Of a stretch of DNA of 64,000 nucleotides, positions 49,801-58,786 are shown one piece after another. Position 1 is the stretch's first letter. Each line of letters begins with the position of its first letter. This DNA is from Cycas panzhihuaensis (taxonomy: Eukaryota > Cycadophyta): positions 157,859,741 through 157,923,740 of the forward strand of contig CM041465.1 of the NCBI GenBank assembly GCA_023213395.1, read 5' to 3'. The position numbers and the translations under genes were made by a program. The notes under the pieces were generated by a model. That model saw only the letters and a program-made list of their open reading frames with translations. It searched no databases and was not told the DNA's origin.

Positions 49801-50650
49801 ATTACTTTCTTCAAACTACTTTGTACATCCTAGATAGTGACCAACAAAGAATCCTTGCGCTCTTCAAACTTACGTTTACAGTTTTTGCTAAAAATCTTGA
49901 TACGAGATATAATAATTGCATTCACCAAAATATATTGATAATGTGTAATTAAATGAGAGAGCAAGTTTGAAATATAAGCTCTATCAAGTCTTTCTGATAT
50001 GCAACCATTCCCCTACTGGTTATTAGACCATGTAAATCTTAGGGGACCCTTCCAAGGAAGCTCACTAAGACCTACAAAATCTTTAAGATTGACAAACATC
50101 ATATTATCCTTTGATAGTGTCTTTTAAACTTTCCACCTAATTTGTCGTTGGGAAATTCTATAAAGTTGAAGTCTCCTAAGAGTAAAATATGATCATGATT
50201 AGCCTGGTGATTATGAACAGTGCTTGCCAACATTTGCCATGAGTCCTATCTGACTCAAACATCAATAGAGGCATAAACTCCAATGATCCAACAAAAAAAT
50301 GATCCTTTTCTATTTTTAAATACAACCAGTCTTCGAAGGGACTTTTGATATACAAAAGCATCTTACACTAGTTATTTCAATAAATACATAGAACTCCAGC
50401 ATAATGGTCTAAGATAATTACTTTCCAATGAGTTAAAGGCTATATACTACGAGTTGTATGCATCATATCATTATCAGATACTATATCAGTTTCTGTCAAA
50501 ACCAAAAAGTGAGGATGATGATGCCAAACTATACGCTTTATCTCCAATTATTTACGAAAGTGAGGGGGACCAATACCCTTGATATTCCAAGCTATTGCAA
50601 AGATACTATTTCTGTCCATTTGGTTGAGAGGAATTGATGCAAGTTAAGGA
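46900..50650 (-). pseudogene. LINE ORF2 (endonuclease, reverse transcriptase) remnant
   Basis: Endonuclease traces lie at about 50000-50620, with the conserved LLLGDFNFIEFPNDKLGG near 50145-50205. Reverse transcriptase lies at about 48300-49500. The open frame 49264-49007 reads FLIPKSN, SRPISLCNTSYKIIAKVLSNRL and GHCIADNI. Further on come a Q-G-x-P-x-x-PYLF block (about 48775-48810) and the catalytic box QIFSDDTI (about 48660-48690). The frame 48581-48345 follows with KYLGIPMSLSRL. A zinc-binding reverse-transcriptase tail is traced at 47501-47244. Frames are broken by many stops, so it is inactive. Confidence 0.86.
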
Positions 50651-50799
50651 TTTGAGATAGGTATGTTGAGGGGCATTTTCGTTCATGGACACATATTGTT
50701 GAGTTTGATGGAAATTCACCTTGGGGAGGAATTAGCCTTTGAGTTTCTGGTACATACTCTAGCGACTCAACTTCTTCCATAAGCAAGTCGTCTAAATTC

Positions 50800-51800
50800 T
50801 CTTGAAAATGTCCATAATTAGGCGCGGTAGCTACTTCAGATGTTTGCCCTTAAAAATGTGAATATGCCTTTTACCTTTCTTTGATTGATCTCTAGACTCA
50901 TTAAGATTTGAATGCATAGACTAAGTACTTGAGAGGTGACCTTTGCCTTTATTATGCATCTGATTGGTGACAAGTGTCCATCCACCGTTTTCTCTTTCGT
51001 AAGGAATAACTGTATGCTAATGATGGGTAGTAGTATCCATGTGAGGCTACGATGTTCTTCACTATTAGAGGGGTTGTTTCCAACCAACTTCTCTTTTTCC
51101 TTATTGACCCTATCAATATTTGGCTGGGAGGGTGCCCTTTGGTCTAGGATAACTTAATCTCTCCATGGATCAAAACTAGGTGAGACGTGGAACAAGTGGC
51201 ATAATTTATGAATAGGCCCAATACTATGACATGCCGAGCATCTGAATAGAACTCTCTCATAATCCAGATTAATTTTGATGGACCTATTTGCAACTTTAAT
51301 AAAAAGATGCTCTTTTAGTGGTTTATTCATATCTAACTCAACACAAACTTTAGCCACCCCCTAGTAGTGTGATCCAAAGTGTTCGAGTCTAACTTGATAA
51401 CCTTGCCCATCATAGATCCTATTTTAATTAATCATTCTTGCTTTCTAAATTCATCCAATAAAAAAGGAAACTGAATCCAAACAGGGATTTTCAGAGGCCC
51501 TGGGTTACTTGGGTCGAATATAGGAGACCACTATTAGAGAGCTAAACCCGAATTTCTTATAAACCAAGGACGCCCATAAAAACCTTTTTCTAAATATGTT
51601 GTATTAAAGAAGAAAATATTAAAGAAGCCCTTTTTTTTAGTTCAAAGGTAAGTTGACTCGAGATAATAGGGCCCCAAACCACTTTCACCCATTCTTCCAG
51701 AGACCATGTAGGAGGTTAAAGATTATTAAATTTACCAATGAGGGTTTTAGCCTAAAGCTCCACACATATACTCTCTACGTCCTCAACTGGGAGGGTAATA
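50800..51800 (-). pseudogene. LINE ORF1 remnant (DUF4283-like, zinc knuckle)
   Basis: The clearest piece is the open frame 51357-51154: KVCVELDMNKPLKEHLFIK, then CSACHSIGPIHKLC. The latter is a CCHC knuckle whose expected third ligand His is replaced by Pro. Upstream (51360-51790) a broken reading contains DUF4283-like positions. ORF1 proteins of this type bind the LINE RNA. Confidence 0.75.
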
Positions 51801-51823
51801 GTATTAGTATTAGTATTAGTATC
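51797..51823. repeat. (TAGTAT)n short repeat
   Basis: About four imperfect copies of a 6-bp TAGTAT-type unit at the probable 5' edge of the LINE. Confidence 0.8.
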
Positions 51824-51839
51824 ATAGTATTACTTATAG

Positions 51840-52342
51840 TTTGTTTATGTATTTCCATTCTATAATCATAGAGTGAAAATAAGAGAGATGCTTTGATTAG
51901 AATCCAACATTAATAACAAATGTACCATTATGTTTAAAGTAATAATTTATATATTTATCAATTGTGAAATGCTTGAATTTTTTTTTTTCCATAACCCTTT
52001 AGTGATATATAACCCTTGTATAACATTAAAATGAATGATTTATGTTATTAAAAATAGGTCCACACATTGCCAAATAAACTTATATAATGGAACACTCTAT
52101 AGCCACATCATATACAAAATAATCAATTATTTAATGGTAGTGAATCACTATCTGATGGTGGTGAATCATTAACTTTCTAGATTTTTTATTTTAAGTTTTA
52201 AGATATAATTTATAATTCATTGATGGATTTATCATAAGTTGACAACATCATAAATATTGACATATGTTTTATAAATATTAATATAGATCTAAAGTTAGCA
52301 AGTAACATGCATGATATTTATTGTTGTTCTTTATGTATATAT
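51840..52342. repeat. divergent tandem repeat (period about 340-380 bp), left part
   Basis: Landmarks recur here and at 56055-56900: a word like tttatgtatttatcaattg, then a T run, cataaccctt, and aaaatgaatgatt. One landmark is at about 51951; the next falls at about 52330, exactly where the PPR-bearing LTR element is inserted, and resumes at 56055. The units are heavily diverged. Confidence 0.65.
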
Positions 52343-52692
52343 TGTTGGAATATAATGCTTAATTTATGGGATATATGTTTACTGTTTAAGGTGATAACAT
52401 TGTGTTCATGTATTATAAGGGTATTAGTGTTATAGTTGGGGTTAATTACAACTTAAAGTTGTTAGCCTAAGTGTGTGGGGTCTATTGTGCACACACTATT
52501 TTATAATGCCATTATAACTTTGATCATACAAGGTGCCATGTGTCACCTTACATGATCAACTCATTATATTCTTTAAAATGGTTTTATATTGCTATATGTA
52601 CACACTCAATATGAAATACAATATGTAGATATATACTAGTTCTTTGTTATTTATTTTTTGTTTTTCGTATATTGAGTGTGTGCATATTTACA
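52343..52692 (+). repeat. 5' LTR of the PPR-bearing element
   Basis: 350-bp repeat beginning TGTTGGAATA and ending TTTACA. It retains the uninterrupted site atcatacaaggtgcca (about 52522-52537) where the other LTR has a SINE. Confidence 0.92.
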
Positions 52693-52856
52693 TTTTGGTA
52701 TCTGAGTAAGTTTTGAGAGGCAACCATCCTCGAGATGGCACCTCTAAAACCTAGATGTGTGAGTGATTGTATGTACAAGGTTTTAATTGAGAGTTTTGAA
52801 GTCCATGCCCAAATCATCATCCTTTTTTTTTTTTTTCAAAGCCATTTCAAATGCCC

Positions 52857-54990
52857 TATGTTAGGGTTTCAAAAAAAGGTTTTCTTCCACTAATGGAGAC
52901 TGTTGAAGAGAATGTAGCAAAGAGGGTGTTACAAGAGCATGTTTGAGGTTGAAACTTTGGAAACCCTAGCAATAGCAACCACACTGAGGTTGATATACGT
53001 AATTCAATATATAGGAGTATTGGAAGGAGTAGAATCCTCATTACTAGAGCCAACAACACCTCTCGTGAATCATCAACCCTTGCCTTTTCAGTGCCCAAAG
53101 CCAAAGACGATGACGAAGAAATTATTGATAAGGTATCTAAATTACTCATAGAAGGCACTCTGGATTTAAATAAATCCTATCCAATTCTATGCAGGTTAAC
53201 TCCCAGTCACATCGACAAAGTTCTAGTAAGATCAAATTTCGTCAACTCTACATGCACCTTGTTTACATCATTTAATCCATAAATTAGGGTATATTTCCTC
53301 AACTGTGCAGACACCCTTTTTACATCATTTAATCCATAAATTGGGGTATATTTCCTCAACTGTGCAGCCACCCTTTTTACATCATTTAATCCATAAATTG
53401 GGGTATAGGAACAACGTCAATTCCACCCTCGTTGCCCAAGTGATTATGTGAGGCCTACAACATCACCATGCTCTTACCGTGGCATTCCTCCATTAGGGAG
53501 TGCATTGGATGGGTTTTACTCATAACTCTTCCTCTTGCGAAGCACTAAGGAAATGCCTTCTCCATGCAAAATAGTTTATAGCAATAGACAAACTCCTCAA
53601 GCAAATAAAACTTCGCAAAGTAGAGTTAACATCCTTTGCATTCAATAGTATTAGCTCCACATAGATACCAGGTAATAATCTCAAGATCCATATAAAACAT
53701 TCAGAGAAATGAAGATACTAGGTCACATACTGAATACTGTGTGCAATTATCTACTGGGCAGTCTTGTCTCGAATGGCCGTATTGGTCTAACCAAGGTCCT
53801 ATATTCTGAAATGCGGTCTGATGACATTCCATTGAATGCAGTTAGCTTTGGCATTTTCATTGGACATTTTTGTAGGACGAGGAACCCTAAAATTGCCCTG
53901 GGATTTTCAGATGAAGAGAAGCAAATCCAATATTTTTTGGGATCGATTGTAGCTACATTAATGATTTGCCATGCATCTAAAATTGAAGAAGCTTGGTGGG
54001 TGCTAGAGAGAATGAGGGTAAAAGGCTGTAAACCAGACTTCATTGCATATCAAATGGAAATTAAAGCTCTCTGTAGGGGGGGCAAATTTGACAAGGCCAA
54101 GGAGATTTTGAAATGGAAACGAAAATTGGGTGTAGCTCCTCATGCTGTTGAGCACAAGGAATTTATGTTTGCACTTATTATGACAAGAAAAATCCAAGAG
54201 GCTCGTGAGATTGTAGAATTCATCAGAAGTGCAGGTTTCCCTCATAACGAAGATGTTTTTAATGTATTGATTTGTTCCATTTCTAACATAGACCCATATG
54301 CTACTTTTTTTCACTTTTTAAAGTAATGATAACTGCCAATCATCTGCCTACCAACCTCAGCCTCTGTAATTTAATTCGTTGGCTTTGTAATCATGGTAAG
54401 GTAGATAAGATTTGGCATTTCTTTCTAGACTTGTCCCATATGGGATTTGTCACAGACACACCCACTTACAATGTCATGATTTTTTTTTTTTTACTTTTCA
54501 AAACTGGTAAAATAAAGGAAGCTTACAGAATATTCAAAGAGATGCCACAAAATCAATAGAGTCTTGATGTGACTACCTATAATAAATTGATGAATTCCTC
54601 TTGCGAAGCAGGCATATTGCGTTCGGCTAAAAGGCTTTGGGATGAGATGTTTAGAAAAGGTTACCATCCCAATACTCAAACTTATTATATTCTCATTTTA
54701 AACTTTTCAAAGATTGGAGAGGTTCATGAGGTTGAAAGGTTTTTAAATATATGTTGTAGAAAGATGTAGTTCCTGATACACACATATAAATTTTTAATTG
54801 ATGGGTTGATCAAGGCAAAAGAATTAAACAAGGCTTATGAAATTTGTAATTTCTTGACTCTAATTTTTTATGAATAGAGTGTTCTTGTCAGTGACTTTGC
54901 GAAAATCTTAGAAGACTTCACATATCCTTTAGAACCAATAATACAACCTGCACATGTGTTGTCTATTCGTCAGTATATGTAGGATTGATA
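52857..54990 (+). pseudogene. P-class pentatricopeptide repeat (PPR) gene, broken, inside an LTR element
   Basis: Plus-strand pieces in several frames form one PPR protein. At about 52857-53250 there is an N-terminal part with an Arg/Ser-rich possible organelle-targeting stretch and DDEEIIDKVSKLLIEGTLDL, LTPSHIDKVLVRSNF. The open frame 53709-54326 (205 codons) has PPR helices such as KIEEAWWVLERMRVKGCKPD and KIQEAREIVEFIRSAGF. Frames 54326-54559 and 54569-54769 continue with GKIKEAYRIFKEMP and SAKRLWDEMFRKGYHPNTQT, then traces to about 54990. PPR proteins bind organelle RNA through 35-residue helix pairs. Stops, shifts and a 57-bp repeat make this copy non-functional. No introns are apparent, but many PPR genes lack them. 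Confidence 0.87.
53241..53407 (+). repeat. 57-bp tandem repeat, about three copies, in the PPR pseudogene
   Basis: Words ttacatcatttaatccataa recur at 53263, 53320 and 53377, a period of exactly 57 bp (19 codons). The last two full copies are almost identical. The expansion interrupts the PPR protein between its N-terminal part and the first repeats. Confidence 0.93.
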
Positions 54991-55194
54991 AAGATTAATT
55001 TTTTGTAGAAGTACTGTAGTTATTATTATTATAGTAGCCATGTTTGACAAATTTATAGGAATGAAGATGCATTTTCTATACTATAATTATCTCAGATTAT
55101 ACCAAGCTATAAAGATATTGAGTTTGGAGGTACAAATAATTTGCCCTCCTCATTGCCATTTGTAATGGTGTTTTTCTTTTTCGTGTGGTAGATG

Positions 55195-55460
55195 GCATGA
55201 ATGCCACTTCCTTCACTAGAGATTGTATTGACATTTACAATAAATTGATGTTCTATTTAATGAGTTTACCTTTGCCGACATTCTCTCGGTATATGCCAAT
55301 TTGGCAATTTTAGTCATGTGATTTTCTAGTAGCAGTATTGAGGATGCTTGTAAAGTGTTTGATAAAATGTTCAAACAAACTGTAGTAGCGATGATTACAA
55401 TGACTTTAGGATATGCATAGATGAGGATTGACTGCTTAAAGGCTAGTTCCTGCACCCACT
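55195..55460 (+). pseudogene. PLS-class PPR fragment inside the same LTR element
   Basis: One plus-strand frame reads EFTFADILSVYANLAIL and, after a stop, SIEDACKVFDKMFKQT then VVAMITMTLGYA. This is the L/S-type repeat pattern of PLS-class PPR proteins, where a short motif with VFDKM is followed by a V-W-N/T-like position. It differs in class from the P-type repeats upstream, so it probably derives from a second gene. Two stops interrupt it. Confidence 0.75.
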
Positions 55461-55533
55461 TTGATTGATTGAGATTCATCTCAGTCAAAAGAATAGAAGT
55501 TGTGTTTATAAGAAATTAAACATTATGGGGGGA

Positions 55534-56054
55534 TGTTGGAATATAATGTTTAATTTATGGGTTATATGTTTAATGTTTAAGGTGATAACATTATGTTAGT
55601 ATATTAGAAATGTATTAGTGTCATAGTTGGGTTAGTTAGAAGTTAAAGTTGTTAGCCTAGGTTTGTGGGGTTTATTGTGCACACACTATTTGTAATGTCA
55701 TTGTAACATTGATCATACAAGGTGCCAAAGGTTAGGCATTGGGGTGCACTGGTAGGTATCTACCCTACGATATTGGAAGTCCCAGGGTTGATCCCTACAG
55801 GGGGTTGTAGGGGAGAACTAGATGAAATGTTGACAAACCTCAACAAACAAGGATTCAATTCCATCTACTCAATACATACCATTAAAAAAAAAAAAATCAT
55901 ACAAGGTGCCATGTGTTACCTTGTATGATGAACTCGTTATATTCTATAAAATTGTTTTATATTGTTATATGTACACACTCAATATGAAATATAATATATA
56001 GATATATACTAGTTTTTTATTGTTTCTCTTATATTGAGTGTGTGTATATTTACA
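55534..56054 (+). repeat. 3' LTR of the PPR-bearing element, interrupted by a SINE
   Basis: 521 bp in all. Without the SINE and one copy of its target duplication it is 337 bp, close to the 350 bp of the 5' LTR. It begins TGTTGGAATA directly after the polypurine tract and ends TTTACA at 56054. Confidence 0.92.
55728..55895 (+). mobile_element. tRNA-derived SINE
   Basis: A 168-bp insert flanked by a perfect 16-bp duplication atcatacaaggtgcca (55712-55727 and 55896-55911) and ending in an A run (about 55884-55895). Near its 5' end are a box A-like word (ggtgcactggtagg) and a box B-like word (gggttgatccc), the internal RNA polymerase III promoter of tRNA-type SINEs. It has no coding capacity. 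The family was not identified. Confidence 0.9.
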
Positions 56055-56900
56055 TTTATTAATTGAGAAGTAGTTTTAATTTATCATCTTTAGTGTTGTT
56101 CTATTCATGTTTATTGATTGAGGAAATACTTTTTTTTTACATACCCTTTTAATAATATTATTTTTTTTATAGCGTTAAAATGAATAATTCACATTATTTT
56201 ACATTAGGCATAAACATTGACAAATTAAAATGATAAGAGTTTCCCATAGCCATGAGAACTAGATTCTCTAATGATTGTGAATTACTAAATTTGCAATCTT
56301 ATTATTATGGTTTTAGATATCATTCCTAGTTTGTTAATGTGTTGCCAATTTCTTATTATAGATTTTAAAAAGTCATATATGCTTTGACTTAGATTTAACA
56401 TTAAAGGGTAATATTGTACCATTATATTTATTGTTTCTATTTATGTATTTATCAATTGATAAATATTTGTTCTTTGTAGATAATAATATTATTTATCTTA
56501 TAACCTTATAGTAATATTTAATCATTTCATGGTGTCAAAATGAATGATGCCTTGTATTGAATGTAATTGTAAACATTACAAATTAAAAATTATAGAATAG
56601 AGTCTTATATACCCATATCATATGCAATTTTACCACATTCTTTTATAACAATGAATTTATGATTTTTGCAGGTCTCCTATCTTACTATTTTAGATATCAT
56701 TTATAGTTTACCAAAGCATTTTCATTCTTTGATCGTAGATTTGAAACCATTAAGGGTACATTGACATAGATACCAACATGGAGGAATATACCATCATGTT
56801 AGGTGTATCACTATTTTTGTATTTACTAATTAAGAAACATTTCAAATTTTAAGCATAATAATTATAGATAAACTCTAAGTTAATATAACTCCATACTTAT
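56055..56900. repeat. divergent tandem repeat, right part
   Basis: Continues the repeat seen at 51840-52342. Landmarks of the tatttatcaattgat type occur near 56110, 56440 and 56815, each followed by a T-rich run and an aaaatgaat or gatatcat-type word. Units differ strongly, so this is an old local repeat rather than a homogeneous satellite. Confidence 0.65.
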
Positions 56901-58423
56901 ATCAAAGGTATATTAAATCAAGATACAAGTTTATAATGGATAAATTTATAATATAATCAAAATACTATTAAAAATAAATATAAATGTTATTATTTGCTCT
57001 ATGTTATCTTACTTGAGCATGATTCTACTTTGTTTCAATATGATTTAACTCTTAATTCCCCATTAAATAAATAGTATGTTCTTATAAATAATGTTTTAAT
57101 TAAGGTCAATAAAATGAATATTTTAAATGGTATCATCATAACTATGACTTGAGGTATAATGACATATATTTTATTAATGAATTTAAATGTTATCTATTTT
57201 GAAATGATAATGAAAATAGATATAATTTACATTAGATAATACCTCCTTAACAAACATGGCCTCATCCTCCAAAAACAAAATTGCTCTCATACTCCCCTTA
57301 CAAAAAAGAAAAGAGTAAACAAGAAAGAATTAAGAGAATAAAAGAAAGATGGTTTTTTAGTGTTTAGATCTATGAAAAGATTCAATGTGGTGCTTCTAAA
57401 TGCACTACTATAACAAGGATTTTATTCCTTAACATTTAAACCTATCATGGCAATTGCCATGGACTCCTACTAATCTACTAGCTAGAAAACAAATAACTTA
57501 ACCCACTCCCCTTGAGTTAGTTACTTGTCTTTAGCCTTTTACTCAAAGTTATTACTTTTGTTTTTTTTTTTTAAGATTATAATAAAAGAAAAAAGCACAT
57601 GTTAATAAAAATGGGGGAAATGTCTCCAAACATTTACTTAATTTGAATTGATCAAAATATTTTAAAGACTTTAAAAAAAGATAACCGCTAATAAAATGTG
57701 AAAAAATAAAAATAAAAGTAAAAATCGCCACATAAATGCTTTAATCACTCAATCTTGCTTATCTAAATATTCTCTAAGTTGTTTATCTTTAATCTCTTAC
57801 TCAAAATCATTGATCTTTAAAAAAGTGATTGCCATCTCTATTACAAAGTTGAAAGAGTGAAACAGTTTACAAAAGGAAGGATAAAAAGAAAGTCGTCAGC
57901 GTGGAATTTAGATTTGGTGAGAGAGATTCATAAAAAAGGAGGTGTCAATAAAATGTTGAAATTGAGAGCCGCCATAACGGTTTTTAATTTTGATGAGACG
58001 ACAAGATGAAGTTTCTGGATCTGGCCACCTGGACCTGACGTGTTCAGATGAATTGGCATTGCTATGACGTGGCTGGTACGGAAAGAGGCAAACGGTAATA
58101 AAATTTGAACTTCGTTCATTGCTGGTCATAGCTCGTACCAATTCATCTCTGATTAATGTATTTTATCTTGTTAAGCAGCTCTTTTCTCTGAACCCGTGCA
58201 CCTCGAACACACGGCCGAGACTATTCCAGGAGTCAGTTGGTCCACAGCAGATTCTATAGTGTATAGGGATTTGTTTTAAAAAAAATACAGGATAAGGCAT
58301 TTCAAGAGAGGTGCGATTTGTAGAATTTGGTTGAGTTAATTGGGCGCTAGAGAGACAGAAGGGTTTAGGATGAAGGGTTTTTAACAGGTAATTGAACAGA
58401 TATGGGGTTAGCAGGAAAGGAAG
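56901..58423 (+). promoter_or_regulatory. region upstream of CAP-H2, no other gene seen
   Basis: 56901-57850 is AT-rich with no coding signal. From about 57900 the GC content rises and the sequence becomes less repetitive, with many CG-containing words such as cgtggctggtacgg, as in the promoter and 5' untranslated region of an expressed gene. No TATA box or start site can be fixed by eye. Short frames on the minus strand here match nothing I know. Confidence 0.45.
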
Positions 58424-58595
58424 ATGACAGGCAACGATAAAGAGGAGAGCAGGTTTTCTCACCTTTTACAGTCCAATAGAGATTTAGCCGCTAACTGGTG
58501 CGTCGACGTAGCACGGCAGCTTGACGAGTATTTAGCGGAGCTTTATTCTGCTTCTCTATTGGACGATGGTTACGCTTCTTTAAATTTTGCAGAAG
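58424..58595 (+). CDS. CAP-H2: condensin II subunit H2, exon 1
   Basis: CAP-H2 is the kleisin subunit of condensin II, which links the SMC2-SMC4 ATPase pair and compacts and organises chromosomes in the nucleus. The exon encodes 57 residues from ATG 58424 plus one base. Residues 17-44 read SNRDLAANWCVDVARQLDEY, matching the conserved plant CAP-H2 start (RDLAANWEVD), and the end reads SLNFAE. The donor is AAG|gtgatt at 58595/58596. Reading straight on gives a stop after 67 codons, but splicing to 58687 continues the conserved protein. This is an undamaged host gene, unlike its neighbours. The start is supported by its fit to the plant N-terminus. Confidence 0.92.
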
Positions 58596-58686
58596 GTGAT
58601 TTATTTTTCATTGAACGGCTGCAATAATAATACTAATAGATGTTGCTGTCATTGTTCGTGTTGAATCTAATGTCATTGTTATACAG

Positions 58687-58786
58687 CGGCTCTATTGATT
58701 CAAGGATCAATTCAGATATATAGTAGAAAGGTTGAATATCTGTATTCGCTTGTGCTGCAAGCGTTAGAGTTCATAGCGCAAAAGAG
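58687..58786 (+). CDS. CAP-H2: condensin II subunit H2, exon 2
   Basis: After acceptor ttatacag|CGG at 58686/58687, the phase-1 join gives [36 protein letters not shown], the most conserved N-terminal block of plant CAP-H2 and part of the helical region that contacts SMC2. Intron 1 is 91 bp with GT-AG ends. The exon ends AAGAG|gtcagt at 58786/58787 in phase 2. Later exons were not located with confidence; 59189-59236 (GEDGISPHRPKPAPEG, followed by gtatgt) is a candidate but its phase does not join exon 2 directly. Confidence 0.9.

Larger units (their letters stand above)
46860..51800 (-). mobile_element. L1-type LINE, degenerate
   Basis: The minus-strand order is ORF1 with a DUF4283-like region and zinc knuckle, endonuclease, reverse transcriptase, and a zinc-binding region near the 3' end. 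This is the plant L1 layout. There are no LTRs. The 3' end is at the left, where a short T run on the plus strand (about 46868-46874) could be the complement of a short A tail. I found no clear target-site duplication. Many stops are present. It would have moved by target-primed reverse transcription. Confidence 0.88.
52343..56054 (+). mobile_element. LTR retroelement carrying PPR gene sequence instead of gag-pol
   Basis: Direct LTRs start TGTTGGAATATAATG (52343 and 55534) and end TTTACA (52692 and 56054). The primer-binding-like word tggtatctgagt begins at 52696, three bases after the 5' LTR. A G-run purine tract atgggggga (55525-55533) abuts the 3' LTR. Flanking 5-mers are TATAT and TTTAT, one mismatch apart, and the flanks together rejoin a local tandem-repeat unit. 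The 2.84-kb interior has no gag or pol. It holds a broken P-class PPR gene and a PLS-class PPR fragment, both in sense. It was most likely mobilised by proteins of a related autonomous copia-type element. Confidence 0.88.

Noticed and set aside
52343-52692. LTRs as part of the flanking satellite
   Set aside because: The LTR sequence is not found in the satellite units, has its own TG...CA ends, and is followed or preceded by a primer-binding site and polypurine tract.
53747-54314. Minus-strand frames over the PPR pseudogene
   Set aside because: They overlap the plus-strand PPR repeats and have no motif.
55728-55810. A tRNA gene
   Set aside because: Box A- and B-like words are present, but no full cloverleaf follows, and the unit has an A-tail and a target-site duplication, as in a SINE.
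57908-58462. Minus-strand frames upstream of and across the CAP-H2 start
   Set aside because: No recognisable family; they coincide with the promoter and 5' end of CAP-H2, which explains the higher GC and lack of stops.
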